Positions 27,890-37,842 of a stretch of 64,000 bases of DNA are shown here, in pieces. Source of the DNA: Rhodobacteraceae bacterium LNNU 3342 (lineage in GTDB: Bacteria > Pseudomonadota > Alphaproteobacteria > Rhodobacterales > Rhodobacteraceae). Each line of letters begins with the position of its first letter. Within the stretch, counting starts at the first letter, position 1. Position numbers and translations under genes: made by a program. The notes under the pieces are model-generated. The model was given only the letters and a program-made list of their open reading frames with translations. It was not told where the DNA came from and did not search any database. The stretch lies in assembly GCA_008711135.1 (NCBI GenBank), contig VUAW01000002.1, forward strand, positions 186,001-250,000, given 5' to 3'.

Positions 27890-30340
27890 GTGACTGACAG
27901 ACTACCCATTGACGACGTTCTGAACGATCTTGTCACCGCGCTGCGGGTGGCGGGCCGCGCCGTGCTGCAGGCGCCCCCCGGTGCAGGCAAGACCACGCGC
28001 GTGCCGCTGGCCCTGCTGGACGCCGGGTTCGACGGTCGGATCGTGATGCTGGAACCACGCCGCCTTGCCGCCCGTGCTGCTGCGGAACGCATGGCGGAAA
28101 CGCTGGGCGAGCCAGTGGGTGAAACCGTCGGCTACCGCATCCGGGGCGAATCCCGCGTGAGCCCCCGCACCCGGATCGAGGTCGTGACCGAAGGTATCCT
28201 GACCCGGCAGATCCAGTCTGACCCGACGCTGGAGGGGGTGGGCACCCTGATCTTCGATGAATTCCACGAACGCTCGCTGAACGCCGATCTGGGCCTAGCA
28301 CTTGCGTGGGAGGTTCGCGGCGCGCTGCGCGAAGATCTTTCCATCCTCGTGATGTCCGCGACGCTGGATGCAGAGCCGGTGGCGCGGATGCTGGACGATG
28401 CGCCGATCGTCACCTCGCCAGGGCGGGCCTTTCCGGTGGAAACCCGATGGCTCGACCGGCCGCTGCCAAGGGACCGGCGGATGGAGCCAGCGCTGGCCGA
28501 TCTGGTCGTGCAGGCACTGGCCGAAACCGAAGGCGGCGTGCTGGTCTTTCTGCCCGGCGAGGGCGAGATCAGGCGGACCGAAGCCGCGCTTGCGGGGCGA
28601 CTGCCGGCCGATGTGACGGTGCGGCCCCTGTTCGGCGCGATGGATTTCGCCGCCCAGCGCGCCGCGCTTGCGCCCGCGCCGGGGCGCAAGGTGGTGCTGG
28701 CGACGTCTATTGCCGAGACCTCGCTGACCATCCCCGATGTACGGGTGGTAGTCGATGCGGGGCGGGCGCGGCGGGCGCGGTTCGACCCCGGTTCGGGCAT
28801 GTCGCGGCTGGTAACCGAACGCGTGACGCGGGCCGAGGCTGAACAGCGCCGCGGCCGCGCTGGCCGGGTGGCGTCTGGCGTCTGCTACCGGCTCTGGACC
28901 AAAGGGGAGGAAGGGGCGCTTGCAGCCTTTCCCCCGGCAGAAATCGAGGCGGCGGACCTGTCTGGTCTTGCGCTGGAACTGGCACTTTGGGGCAGCGACA
29001 GCGGGCTTGCCTTTCTGACACCGCCCCCTGCCCCGGCGCTGGCCGAGGCGCGGGCGCTGCTTGGCGACCTAGGCGCCTTGGACGCGGGCGGGCGGATCAC
29101 CGATCATGGGCGCAAGCTGGCGGCGCTGCCTCTGCACCCCCGGCTGGGGCACATGCTGCTGACCGCAGGGCAGGATGCTGCGCCGCTGGCCGCGTTGCTG
29201 GCGGAACGCGATCCGCTGCGCGGTGCGCCCGTGGACCTGTCGCTGCGGCTGGAGGCCGTGACCGACCCGCGTGGGTTCGAACAGCGGCGTACCTATCCGC
29301 TTAACCGCGGTGTTGTTGAACGCATCCGGGCAGAGGCGCGGCGGCTCTCTCGGCTTGCCCCCAAACCGGGCGGCATGGCGCTGGCCGAGATGGCAGCCCT
29401 TGCCTATCCCGACCGGATCGGCCTGCGCCGCAAGGGTGAAGCCCCACGCTGGGTGCTTTCCGGCGGCAAGGGCGCGATGATGGACGAAGGCGATCCCCTG
29501 GCCCGCGCCCGCCTGATCGTGGCGACTGACCTTGACGGCGACACGCGCGAGGCGCGGATCCGACAGGCGGTGGAAATATCCGAAGCCTCCGTCCGCCGTC
29601 TTTTCGCTGATCGGATCGGCTGGCAGGATGTTTGCGAATGGTCGCGGCGCGAACGCTGGGTGCTGGCCCGCCAGCAGGAACGCCTTGGTGCACTGGTCAT
29701 TGATGACCGCATCTGGCGCGACGTGCCCGAGGAGGCCGTGGCGCAGGCGGCGCTTGATGGGGTGCGCGACCTTGGGCTGGCGGCCTGCGGGATGACGGAT
29801 GCCGCCCGCCGCTTCGTCGCCCGGGTGGAACTGCTGCGCGCCCAGGGCGCCGACTTGCCCGACATGACCGATGCGGGGCTGCTGGACCGGGCAGAGGATT
29901 GGCTGCTGCCGCATCTGGGCCGCTGCCGCACCGCCGACGACCTGCGCGGGCTGAACCTGCTGGAGCCGCTGCGCCAAAGCCTGAGCTGGGATCAACTGCA
30001 GATGGTGGACCGGCTGGCCCCGGCGCAGTTTGAAACCCCGCTCGGCCGCCGCGTGCCGATCGATTATGACGGAGAGGCGCCGAGTATCACCGTTCGGCTG
30101 CAGGAACTGTTTGGCGTGACGGAACACCCGTCGGTCGGGCCGCGCCGCCTGCCGCTGCGGATCACACTGCTGTCGCCGGGAGGCAAGCCCGTGCAGGTGA
30201 CGATGGACCTGCCGGGCTTCTGGGCCAATTCCTATGCCGATGTGCGCAAGGACATGCGGGGGCGTTACCCCCGCCATCCGTGGCCCGAGGACCCGCGCAA
30301 AGCCGAACCCACCGTTCGGGCCAAGCCGCGCGGAACCTGA
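27890..30340 (+). CDS. hrpB: ATP-dependent helicase HrpB
   Basis: An 816-residue DEAH-box RNA helicase. Motif I is APPGAGKTT at 28-36, motif II is the HrpB-type DEFH at 123-126, motif III is SAT, and motif VI is QRRGRAGR. The C-terminal HrpB-specific region ends in GRYPRHPWPEDP. The GTG at 27890 is chosen over an in-frame ATG 12 codons upstream because that ATG lies inside the DUF3108 gene and the family starts near PIDDV. HrpB acts on selected mRNAs in some bacteria. Confidence 0.95.
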   Translation: MTDRLPIDDVLNDLVTALRVAGRAVLQAPPGAGKTTRVPLALLDAGFDGRIVMLEPRRLAARAAAERMAETLGEPVGETVGYRIRGESRVSPRTRIEVVTEGILTRQIQSDPTLEGVGTLIFDEFHERSLNADLGLALAWEVRGALREDLSILVMSATLDAEPVARMLDDAPIVTSPGRAFPVETRWLDRPLPRDRRMEPALADLVVQALAETEGGVLVFLPGEGEIRRTEAALAGRLPADVTVRPLFGAMDFAAQRAALAPAPGRKVVLATSIAETSLTIPDVRVVVDAGRARRARFDPGSGMSRLVTERVTRAEAEQRRGRAGRVASGVCYRLWTKGEEGALAAFPPAEIEAADLSGLALELALWGSDSGLAFLTPPPAPALAEARALLGDLGALDAGGRITDHGRKLAALPLHPRLGHMLLTAGQDAAPLAALLAERDPLRGAPVDLSLRLEAVTDPRGFEQRRTYPLNRGVVERIRAEARRLSRLAPKPGGMALAEMAALAYPDRIGLRRKGEAPRWVLSGGKGAMMDEGDPLARARLIVATDLDGDTREARIRQAVEISEASVRRLFADRIGWQDVCEWSRRERWVLARQQERLGALVIDDRIWRDVPEEAVAQAALDGVRDLGLAACGMTDAARRFVARVELLRAQGADLPDMTDAGLLDRAEDWLLPHLGRCRTADDLRGLNLLEPLRQSLSWDQLQMVDRLAPAQFETPLGRRVPIDYDGEAPSITVRLQELFGVTEHPSVGPRRLPLRITLLSPGGKPVQVTMDLPGFWANSYADVRKDMRGRYPRHPWPEDPRKAEPTVRAKPRGT

Positions 30341-30351
30341 TCAGACGCCGT

Positions 30352-31278
30352 TCAGACGCCGAGGCACCAGCGCATGATCGCCTTCTGCGCATGGAGCCGG
30401 TTTTCCGCCTCGTCAAAGATGACCGAGTTCGGGCCGTCCATGACGGCGCTTGTCGCCTCATCCTCGCGGTGGGCGGGCAGGCAGTGCATGAACAGCGCGT
30501 CGGGTTTGGCGCGGGCCATAAGCGCCTCGTTCACCTGATAGCCGCGCAGCTGGTTGTGGCGGCGTTCGCGGGTGGACTGGCTGTCATGCATCGACACCCA
30601 GGTGTCGGTGACCACCAGATCGGCGCCCTCGACCGCCTTCATCGGGTCGCGCTCGATATCCACCCGCACGCCTTGGGCACGGGCGAGGTCGATGAACTCC
30701 CGCTCCGGGTCAAGGGGGGGCGGGCCAGTGAAGGTGAAGTCGAACCCGAACTGCCCGGCGGCGTGGATGAACGAGGCGCAGACGTTGTTGCCATCCCCCG
30801 ACCACACCACCTTGCGCCCCCTGATCGGGCCACGATGTTCCTCATAGGTCAGCACGTCGGCCATGATCTGGCACGGATGGGTACGGTTGGTCAGCCCGTT
30901 GATAACCGGCACAGTGGCATGTTCGGCCATCTCAAGCAGAACCGCTTCCTCGAACGTGCGGATCATGATCATGTCGACATAGCGCGACAGCACCCGCGCC
31001 GTGTCGGCGATGGTTTCGCCATGGCCCAGTTGCATCTCCTTGCCGGACAGAACCATCGTTTCGCCGCCCATCTGGCGGACGCCGACGTCAAAGGACACCC
31101 GCGTCCGGGTGGAAGGCTTTTCAAAGATCAGCGCCACCATCCGACCCGCAAGTGGCCGTTCGGCATCCGGCGCGCCCTTGGGCTGGCCGTTGCGGGCAGA
31201 TTTCATCGCCGCCGCCTGATCGATGATCTGCCGCAGGTCGGCCTTGTCCGTCTTGTGGATGTCAAGGAAGTGGTTCAT
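30352..31278 (-). CDS. argF: Ornithine carbamoyltransferase
   Basis: A 308-residue anabolic OTCase making citrulline from ornithine and carbamoyl phosphate. The carbamoyl phosphate motif STRTR is at 56-60, HPCQIMAD follows mid-protein, and the ornithine loop HCLPAHR is at 265-271. It lies one base downstream of argD in the same operon. The carbamoyl phosphate source enzyme subunit carA is also in the window. The 3' end carries a short direct repeat next to the hrpB stop. Confidence 0.97.
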   Translation of the reverse strand: MNHFLDIHKTDKADLRQIIDQAAAMKSARNGQPKGAPDAERPLAGRMVALIFEKPSTRTRVSFDVGVRQMGGETMVLSGKEMQLGHGETIADTARVLSRYVDMIMIRTFEEAVLLEMAEHATVPVINGLTNRTHPCQIMADVLTYEEHRGPIRGRKVVWSGDGNNVCASFIHAAGQFGFDFTFTGPPPLDPEREFIDLARAQGVRVDIERDPMKAVEGADLVVTDTWVSMHDSQSTRERRHNQLRGYQVNEALMARAKPDALFMHCLPAHREDEATSAVMDGPNSVIFDEAENRLHAQKAIMRWCLGV

Positions 31279-31279
31279 C

Positions 31280-32458
31280 TCAGGCCTCTGCTTTTACTGC
31301 GACCGCCGCGCGATCAAGCCGGGCCACCGCCTCGGCGATCTCGTCATCGCTGATGGTCAGTGCGGGCAGCAGGCGGATGACGTTGTCGGCTGCCGGAACG
31401 GTCAGCACCTGTTCGTCATAGCCAGCCTGAACCACCTGCGTGTTCAGCGCCTTGCATTTCAGCCCCAGCATCAGGCCCAAACCACGAACTTCCTCGAAGA
31501 CCTCGGGATGGGCAGCGACAAGGCCCTCCAGCTTTTGGCGGAACAGCGCGGACTTGCGCCCGACCTCGGCCAGGAAGGCGTCATCGGCGACGATTTCCAT
31601 GACCTTGCTGCCGACGGCACAGGCCAGCGGGTTGCCGCCATAGGTGGACCCATGCGTGCCCGCGACCATGCCCGCGGCGGCGCGTTCGTTGGCAAGCACC
31701 GCACCCAGCGGGAAGCCCCCGCCGATCCCCTTGGCCACCATCATGATGTCAGGCGTGACACCGGCCCATTCATGCGCGAACAGCCGCCCGGTCCGGCCCA
31801 TGCCGCACTGCACCTCGTCAAAGATCAGGAGCGCGCCGTTTTCATCGCAAAGCGCCCGCAGCCCTTTCAGGAAACTGTCGTCCAACGTGCGGATGCCGCC
31901 CTCGCCCTGCACCGGTTCCACCATGATGGCGGCGGTGCGGTCGCCCAGAGCGCCCTTTACCGCCTCAAGATCCCCAAAGGGCAGCTGCTTGAAGCCCGGC
32001 ATCAGCGGGCCGAAGCCCTTGGTCATCTTTTCCGACCCGGCCGCGGCGATGGCTCCAGTCGAACGTCCGTGGAAGGCGCCCTCGAAGGCCAGAATCTCGA
32101 TCCGGTTGGCCTGCCCTTGGTCGTACCAGAACTTCCGCGCCATCTTGATGGCAAGCTCTGCCGCCTCGGTGCCCGAGTTGGTGACAAAGACCGTATCGGC
32201 AAAGGTCTTTTCCACCAGCGCATCGGCCAGCGCCTGCTGCTGCGGGATCTGGTACAGGTTCGACACGTGCCACAACCTGCTGGCTTGTTCGGTCAGCGCC
32301 TGGACCAGTTCCGGATGCGCATGGCCCAGCGCGTTCACCGCGATCCCGGCCCCCAAGTCAAGGTATCGGCGCCCCTCGTCGGTGATCAGCCAGCTTCCCT
32401 CGCCCTTCACGAAGGTGAACGGAGCACGGTTGTAGGTGGGCAGAACAGAGGGGATCAT
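31280..32458 (-). CDS. argD: Acetylornithine aminotransferase
   Basis: A 392-residue class III PLP aminotransferase converting N-acetylglutamate semialdehyde to N-acetylornithine. The PLP lysine is in [27 protein letters not shown] and [13 protein letters not shown] are also typical. The start at 32458 follows AGGA by eight bases; two earlier in-frame ATGs exist but have no better signal. It heads argD-argF. Confidence 0.95.
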   Translation of the reverse strand: MIPSVLPTYNRAPFTFVKGEGSWLITDEGRRYLDLGAGIAVNALGHAHPELVQALTEQASRLWHVSNLYQIPQQQALADALVEKTFADTVFVTNSGTEAAELAIKMARKFWYDQGQANRIEILAFEGAFHGRSTGAIAAAGSEKMTKGFGPLMPGFKQLPFGDLEAVKGALGDRTAAIMVEPVQGEGGIRTLDDSFLKGLRALCDENGALLIFDEVQCGMGRTGRLFAHEWAGVTPDIMMVAKGIGGGFPLGAVLANERAAAGMVAGTHGSTYGGNPLACAVGSKVMEIVADDAFLAEVGRKSALFRQKLEGLVAAHPEVFEEVRGLGLMLGLKCKALNTQVVQAGYDEQVLTVPAADNVIRLLPALTISDDEIAEAVARLDRAAVAVKAEA

Positions 32459-32577
32459 GCGAGACATCCTGTTGTTAGGGCTCAAGACCTGCCAAAGGCA
32501 CGGGGCTAAGTCAACGCGCGGACTTACGCGCTGCAGGGGATAAGGGAGTGTGATGCGCGGATGCGCGGGATCAGACG

Positions 32578-32712
32578 TCAGACGAAGCGTCGGCGTCGCA
32601 GCGAAAAGATATGGATTGCGCTGTTGATCATGTGGCGCCCATAGCGCCGGGCCCGGCCCTTGTCCAGCATTCTCTGCATTCCCTTGTTTTTCGGCTTCAC
32701 AGCGCGGCGCAT
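32578..32712 (-). CDS. Small basic protein, unknown function
   Basis: A 44-residue reading frame starting [16 protein letters not shown] and ending SLRRRRFV, with about one third Arg or Lys. It lies in the gap between argD and rplY, divergent from rplY. The frame remains open further upstream but that part is antisense to rplY. I see no known domain; the evidence is only position, composition and a clean start and stop, so it may be spurious. Confidence 0.4.
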   Translation of the reverse strand: MRRAVKPKNKGMQRMLDKGRARRYGRHMINSAIHIFSLRRRRFV

Positions 32713-32784
32713 ATGCCCTATAGGCGCAGGCTCACGCGGGCATGCACCCTTGGAGGATGTCCGCATAACTCTAGGAGAACCTCT

Positions 32785-33396
32785 ATGGCTGGTGAGATCC
32801 CTGATCTTCACGCCGTGGTACGGACGGGGACAGGCAAGGGGGCCGCTCGTCAAGCTCGTCGTGAGGGCAACGTACCCGGTATCGTTTACGGTGGTGGCGC
32901 TGAACCGCTTCCCATCAACATCGAATACTATTCGCTTCTGAAGCGCCTGAAAGCGGGCCGCTTCCTTTCGACCCTCTTCAACCTGAAGGTCGAAGGTCAG
33001 GAAGACGTGCGCGTCATCTGCCGCAACGTGCAGCGTGACGTCGTGAAGGACCTGCCGACGCACCTGGACCTGATGCGCCTGCGCCGCACGAGCCGCATCA
33101 ACCTGTTCATCCCGGTTGAGTTCATCAACCACGAAGCGGCCCCCGGGCTGAAGCGCGGTGGTACTCTCGTGACAGTGCGCGCCGAGGTGGAACTGGAAGT
33201 CACCGCAGGTGACATTCCGGATCACATCACGGTGGACCTGACGGGCCGCAACATCGGCGACGTCATCCACATCAACGACGTGACGCTGCCGGAAGGCGCC
33301 AAGCCCACGATCGACCGGAACTTCGTGATTGCGAACGTTGCCGCGCCCTCGGGCCTGCGTGCGTCGGACGCGGAAGAGGAAGCCGCCGCGGAATAA
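32785..33396 (+). CDS. rplY: 50S ribosomal protein L25 (CTC form)
   Basis: A 203-residue bL25 with the C-terminal TL5/CTC extension. It binds 5S rRNA. The N-terminal domain has [14 protein letters not shown] and the GIVYGGG loop; the acidic C-terminus ends in DAEEEAAAE. The start is set by AGGAGA six to eight bases upstream. It is monocistronic and followed by an intrinsic terminator. Confidence 0.97.
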   Translation: MAGEIPDLHAVVRTGTGKGAARQARREGNVPGIVYGGGAEPLPINIEYYSLLKRLKAGRFLSTLFNLKVEGQEDVRVICRNVQRDVVKDLPTHLDLMRLRRTSRINLFIPVEFINHEAAPGLKRGGTLVTVRAEVELEVTAGDIPDHITVDLTGRNIGDVIHINDVTLPEGAKPTIDRNFVIANVAAPSGLRASDAEEEAAAE

Positions 33397-33420
33397 TTCG
33401 CTGCAGCGACGATCTATGGA

Positions 33421-33450
33421 AAACCCGGTGCCCATGGCGCCGGGTTTTTC
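33421..33450 (+). terminator. Intrinsic terminator of rplY
   Basis: An eight-pair stem AAACCCGG/CCGGGTTT (33421-33428 and 33440-33447) continues into a TTTTT run. It lies 25 bases after the rplY stop. Confidence 0.9.
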
Positions 33451-33540
33451 ATTTCTGCAGGAACCGGCGGAAATCCGCGGATACTTTGCAAGCCGCGCAA
33501 AAAGCTTGCCCCGTTGCTGCTCAACGCTACAGTTTGTAGC

Positions 33541-34326
33541 ATGACAGACACAGTTGCCTCCGTAACCAGTACCGGCGCGGAGGGCGAGTCTTGGCTTGCC
33601 GCGCTGGCCCGTGAGCCCCAGAAATGGGCATTGTTCCTTGATATCGATGGAACACTTATCGATCTTGCCGATACCCCGGAAGGGGTACGCACCCCGACCG
33701 GACTACCCGACGTTCTTCAGGCGCTGGCGGCGCGGATGGGAGGGGCGCTTGCCCTTGTCACCGGCCGACAGGTTGCGCTGGCCGACCGGCTGTTCGCGCC
33801 CCACCGTTTCCCGATCGCCGGCCTGCATGGCGCCGAGCTGCGCGGCAGCGACGGTGAGCTGATTCCCGCCGATCAGCCCCCTGCCCTCGACGAGGTGCGC
33901 CGTGCACTGGCCACCGTTCCCGATGAATTGCCCGGTGTTCTCTTCGAGGACAAGGGCGCCGCACTCGCGCTGCATTACAGGCAGGCCCAGGGAACTCGCG
34001 ACACGGTTGCTGCGTTAATGGAAGAGCAGCTTGCGCGGATAGGTGAAGGTTGGGAACTACTGCACGGCAAGATGGTGGTGGAACTGCGCCCCGCGGCGAA
34101 GGATAAGGGCCGCGCCCTGCGCGCCTTCCTTGACAGCGCACCTTTCCGGGGGCGTACGCCCCTCGCCATCGGCGATGACGTGACGGACGAAGCGATGTTC
34201 GCGGTCGCGAACGCGCTAGGAGGACGTTCGATCCGCATTGCCCCTCCGGACCAACCCACCGCCGCTCAGGCGACGCTTCCCACGCCCGAACGTCTTCGGC
34301 AGCTACTGGAGGAGATAGTGTCATGA
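33541..34326 (+). CDS. otsB: Trehalose-6-phosphate phosphatase
   Basis: A 261-residue HAD-superfamily phosphatase that makes trehalose from trehalose 6-phosphate. The nucleophile motif DIDGTL (D34, D36) lies in ALFLDIDGTLIDLAD; the conserved AIGDDVTDEAMF supplies the metal-binding acids. It ends 28 bases before otsA, in the order otsB-otsA. No strong ribosome site precedes the ATG. The product is a compatible solute, so osmotic control is likely but not visible. Confidence 0.95.
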   Translation: MTDTVASVTSTGAEGESWLAALAREPQKWALFLDIDGTLIDLADTPEGVRTPTGLPDVLQALAARMGGALALVTGRQVALADRLFAPHRFPIAGLHGAELRGSDGELIPADQPPALDEVRRALATVPDELPGVLFEDKGAALALHYRQAQGTRDTVAALMEEQLARIGEGWELLHGKMVVELRPAAKDKGRALRAFLDSAPFRGRTPLAIGDDVTDEAMFAVANALGGRSIRIAPPDQPTAAQATLPTPERLRQLLEEIVS

Positions 34327-34354
34327 GCACCAAGCCCCACGCGGAGAGCAAGGG

Positions 34355-35767
34355 ATGAGCCGCCTTGTCGTCGTGTCGAACCGCGTGCCGCTGCCCGACG
34401 CAGCAGGCAACCCCCCGGCAGGCGGCCTTGCGGTTGCGCTGCACGCGGCGCTTCGGGAACGCGGCGGCATCTGGATGGGCTGGTCTGGCCAGTCGACCGG
34501 CGCCGAAGAGCCTGGCCCGCTTACCATCCGGAACAACGGCGCGATCCGCTATGCGCTGACCGATCTTTCCGATCGGGACGTTGCAGAATACTACAACGGC
34601 TTTGCCAACCGGGTGCTCTGGCCCATTTGCCATTGCCGCATTGACCTGGCCGAATATGCACGGCGCGAAATGGCCGGGTATTTCCGCGTCAACCGGCTGT
34701 TCGCGGACCGTCTGGTGCCGCTGCTGAAGCCTGATGACGTGATTTGGGTGCACGACTATCACCTTATCCCGCTGGCCGAGGAACTGCGGCGACGGGGGGT
34801 CACCAACCGGATCGGCTTTTTCCTGCATATTCCGTGGCCGCCGGCGGACATCTTCTTCTCCGTGCCGGTCTACGAGGCGATCCTGCGTGGCGTTGCGGCC
34901 TATGACGTAGTGGGCTTCCAGACTGACTATGACGTGGAAAACTTTGCCGCCTGCCTGCGGCGTGAAGGCGTGGGCGACCGGATCGGCGGCGGGCGCTTCC
35001 GGGCCTATGGGCGGACCTTCCTTGGCGCGGACTTCCCGATCGGGATGGAAACCGCGGAATTCGCCGAACTGGCCGAGGAGTCTGCCACGGACCATCGCAT
35101 CAGGGAAATGGCCCGTTCGATGGGCGGGCGCGACCTGCTGATCGGAGTAGACCGGCTGGATTATTCCAAGGGCATCCCCGAGCGTATCGAGGCCTACGAA
35201 TGCTTCCTGCGCAACAACCCGGAATACCAGGACAAGGTCGTCTATCTTCAGGTGACGCCGAAGTCGCGGTCGGACGTGCCGGAATATGTAACAATGCAGG
35301 ACAACGTCGCCGCGCTCGCCGGACGGGTCAACGGAGCGCTGGGAACGGTGGACTGGGTGCCGATGCGCTACATCAACCGCTCGCTCCGGCGACCGCTGCT
35401 GGCGGGGCTTTATCGACTGGCACGAGTGGGGCTAGTGACGCCGCTGCGCGACGGGATGAACCTAGTGGCCAAGGAATATGTCGCGGCGCAGGACCCGGCC
35501 AATCCCGGGGCGCTGGTGCTGTCGCGTTTTGCCGGGGCGGCACGGGAACTGGACGGCGCGCTTCTGATCAACCCGCATGATGCCGAAGGCACGGCACGGT
35601 CCATCGCGCAGGCGCTGGCCATGCCGCTGGGGGAACGCAAGGAACGCTGGCAGCACATGATGAAGCGGCTGCTGACCCATGACGTGACCCACTGGTGTTC
35701 CGACTTCCTGGCGCATCTGGAACCGCCGTCCCGCACGCTTGTGCCGGAACCCGCTCCTGCCGCTTGA
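34355..35767 (+). CDS. otsA: Trehalose-6-phosphate synthase
   Basis: A 470-residue GT20 enzyme that joins UDP-glucose (or another NDP-glucose) and glucose 6-phosphate. The N-terminal NRVP and GGLAVAL loop, VHDYHLIPLAEELRRRG, the DRLDYSKGIPER motif and the C-terminal RDGMNLVAKEY are all present. Downstream of otsB in one operon. Confidence 0.97.
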   Translation: MSRLVVVSNRVPLPDAAGNPPAGGLAVALHAALRERGGIWMGWSGQSTGAEEPGPLTIRNNGAIRYALTDLSDRDVAEYYNGFANRVLWPICHCRIDLAEYARREMAGYFRVNRLFADRLVPLLKPDDVIWVHDYHLIPLAEELRRRGVTNRIGFFLHIPWPPADIFFSVPVYEAILRGVAAYDVVGFQTDYDVENFAACLRREGVGDRIGGGRFRAYGRTFLGADFPIGMETAEFAELAEESATDHRIREMARSMGGRDLLIGVDRLDYSKGIPERIEAYECFLRNNPEYQDKVVYLQVTPKSRSDVPEYVTMQDNVAALAGRVNGALGTVDWVPMRYINRSLRRPLLAGLYRLARVGLVTPLRDGMNLVAKEYVAAQDPANPGALVLSRFAGAARELDGALLINPHDAEGTARSIAQALAMPLGERKERWQHMMKRLLTHDVTHWCSDFLAHLEPPSRTLVPEPAPAA

Positions 35768-35829
35768 GGCTGCTTGCCCCTGCCGCCCGGCTTTGCGAAA
35801 CTCCCGCCACTTGATTGGCGGGAGTGACC

Positions 35830-37800
35830 ATGCGCTGGCTTGTTCGTCTGTTTCTGACCTTTGCCGTGCTGGCGCTTCTGCTTGTCGGGGCAGTGTTCCT
35901 GATTCCCGGCGACCATCTTGCGCGCCTTGCCGCAGAACGGCTGGCGGCAGCTACCGGCCGGGACGTCACGATCACTGGCGACCTGCGCCCCACGATCTGG
36001 CCGGTCATCGGGGTCCGCACCGGGCCGATCAGCATCGGCAATGCCGACTGGGCCGCCGACCGTCCCCTTCTGCAGGCAGAGGCGCTGGAGATCGGGCTCG
36101 ACTTCGCCGCGCTTTGGCGAGGAGAGATCGCGATCCGCCGCCTGGCCATTGAAAAGCCCGACATCGCGCTGGAACGTGACGCAGCAGGTCGCGGGAATTG
36201 GGAAATCGCGGCGGCCCAACCTGCCCCAGCGCCGGCAGAACAGTCGGCGGCGGCGCGTCCGCTGACGCTTGACCAAGGCAGCCTGCGGAACGGCCGGCTG
36301 AGCTTTCGCGACCATGGCAGCGGCGCGGTTTTCGGCCTGGAGGCGATCGACCTTGATCTCGCGCTGCCGCAGGCTGGTCAGGCGGCGCAGCTTGATCTGT
36401 CAGCACTCTTCAACGGGCAGGTGCTGACCTTGCGCGGCCGGATCAACGAGGCGCCGCTGTTCCTGAACGGCACTGTAACCGCGGTTGATCTTGCAGGCGG
36501 CTTTGCCGGGGCCGATTTCGCTTTTGCCGGACGCGCGGGCCTGACCGGCGTGGCCGAAGGCCGCCTGCGGCTGGATGCGCCTGACCCCGCACGGCTGCTG
36601 AGGGCGCTGGGCCAGAGCCCGGATCTGCTGCCACCGGGTCGCTTGGCCGTCGCGGGTGATGCAAACCTGACCGAGCAAGGATCATTCCACCTGCGCAATG
36701 GCACGGTGACGGCGGCAGGCAATGACCTGCGCGTGGCCGGCGATCTCGTTCCCGGGGTCCAGCGGCCGCGGCTGACGGCGCAGGTCAGCACGGATGTTCT
36801 GCGAATCGGTGAACCGCCAGCGGGGTCGGCCATTGCAGCACCCACCGGAACCGCCCCTGCGCAGACCGGCTGGTCCACGGCCCCCATCGACGTCAGCGCC
36901 CTGCATCTTGCCGATGCCGACATCAGCTTCACCGCCAACGGGATCGAAGCTGCGGGCCTGCGGCTGGGCGCGACGCAGGTGGCGCTGACGCTTGACGCCG
37001 CCCGCGCCGTCTTTGACCTGCGCGAGGTGCGGGCCTTCGACGGCAATCTTACCGGCGAATTCGTCATCAACGGGCGGAGCGGCCTGTCCGTCGGCGGCAC
37101 CCTGCGAGCGGAAGAGATCGGGATGCAGCCGCTGCTGATCTGGCTGGCAGGCCAGGACCGGCTGATTTCCCGCGCCGGAGGAGAGATTCGGTTCCTTGGC
37201 GTTGGCAATTCCGTCGCCGCAATCATGAACAGCCTTTCCGGCGAGGGGCACCTGCAACTGGGCCGCGGAGAGATCGTGGGTCTTGACCTGCTGGGAATGC
37301 TGCGGCGGCTGGACCCGAACTATGTCGGCGAAGGGGCGCGCACCATCTTTGACAGGATCGCCGGCAGCTTCACGATCCGCGACGGGGTGCTGCAGAACAA
37401 CGATCTGGTCTTTGACACGCCGCTGCTGACGGCGACGGGCGCAGGGCAGATCGGGCTGGGTACGAGGACGCTGAGCTACCGGCTGGTGCCAACGGCCCTG
37501 ACCGCCGAGGACGGGACTGGCGGGGTCCGCGTGCCGTTCCTGGTGAGCGGCCCGTGGGCGAGCCCGTCCATCCGTCTTGACCTTGAAGGGTTGGCGGCAG
37601 AGCGGCTGGAACGGGAACGCCGCGCGCTGGAGGAACGCGCCGCCGCCGAGGCACGCCGCGCGCTGGACCGGCTGGGCATTGAACAGCGGGAGGGTGAGGA
37701 TCTGGAAGACGCCGCCCGCCGCACGGTCGAGGAAGAGGCCCGCCGGGTGCTGGAACGGGAAATCCAGCGCGGACTGGGCCGGCTTCTGGGGCAACAATAG
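35830..37800 (+). CDS. AsmA family protein
   Basis: A 656-residue AsmA-type protein, of the group of long envelope proteins that may bridge the inner and outer membranes and carry phospholipids. One N-terminal transmembrane helix (residues 3-25) is followed by the AsmA domain (AAERLAAATGRDVTITGDL; SIGNADWA) and a long beta-rich region. The C-terminal 70 residues are a charged, probably coiled, Arg/Glu-rich tail. The ATG at 35830 follows GGGAG; earlier in-frame starts lack support. It converges on gcrA. Confidence 0.88.
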   Translation: MRWLVRLFLTFAVLALLLVGAVFLIPGDHLARLAAERLAAATGRDVTITGDLRPTIWPVIGVRTGPISIGNADWAADRPLLQAEALEIGLDFAALWRGEIAIRRLAIEKPDIALERDAAGRGNWEIAAAQPAPAPAEQSAAARPLTLDQGSLRNGRLSFRDHGSGAVFGLEAIDLDLALPQAGQAAQLDLSALFNGQVLTLRGRINEAPLFLNGTVTAVDLAGGFAGADFAFAGRAGLTGVAEGRLRLDAPDPARLLRALGQSPDLLPPGRLAVAGDANLTEQGSFHLRNGTVTAAGNDLRVAGDLVPGVQRPRLTAQVSTDVLRIGEPPAGSAIAAPTGTAPAQTGWSTAPIDVSALHLADADISFTANGIEAAGLRLGATQVALTLDAARAVFDLREVRAFDGNLTGEFVINGRSGLSVGGTLRAEEIGMQPLLIWLAGQDRLISRAGGEIRFLGVGNSVAAIMNSLSGEGHLQLGRGEIVGLDLLGMLRRLDPNYVGEGARTIFDRIAGSFTIRDGVLQNNDLVFDTPLLTATGAGQIGLGTRTLSYRLVPTALTAEDGTGGVRVPFLVSGPWASPSIRLDLEGLAAERLERERRALEERAAAEARRALDRLGIEQREGEDLEDAARRTVEEEARRVLEREIQRGLGRLLGQQ

Positions 37801-37836
37801 GTCGAAAAGAAAAAGGCCCGAGAAATCCCGGGCCTT
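37801..37836 (-). terminator. Terminator between asmA-like gene and gcrA (best for gcrA)
   Basis: A six-pair stem GGCCCG/CGGGCC (37815-37820 and 37829-37834). On the minus strand it is followed by a TTTTT run plus TCTTTTC, so it is a good gcrA terminator. In the plus direction the tail is weak (TT), but the stem may also help to stop asmA transcripts. Confidence 0.85.
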
Positions 37837-37842
37837 GATGCT

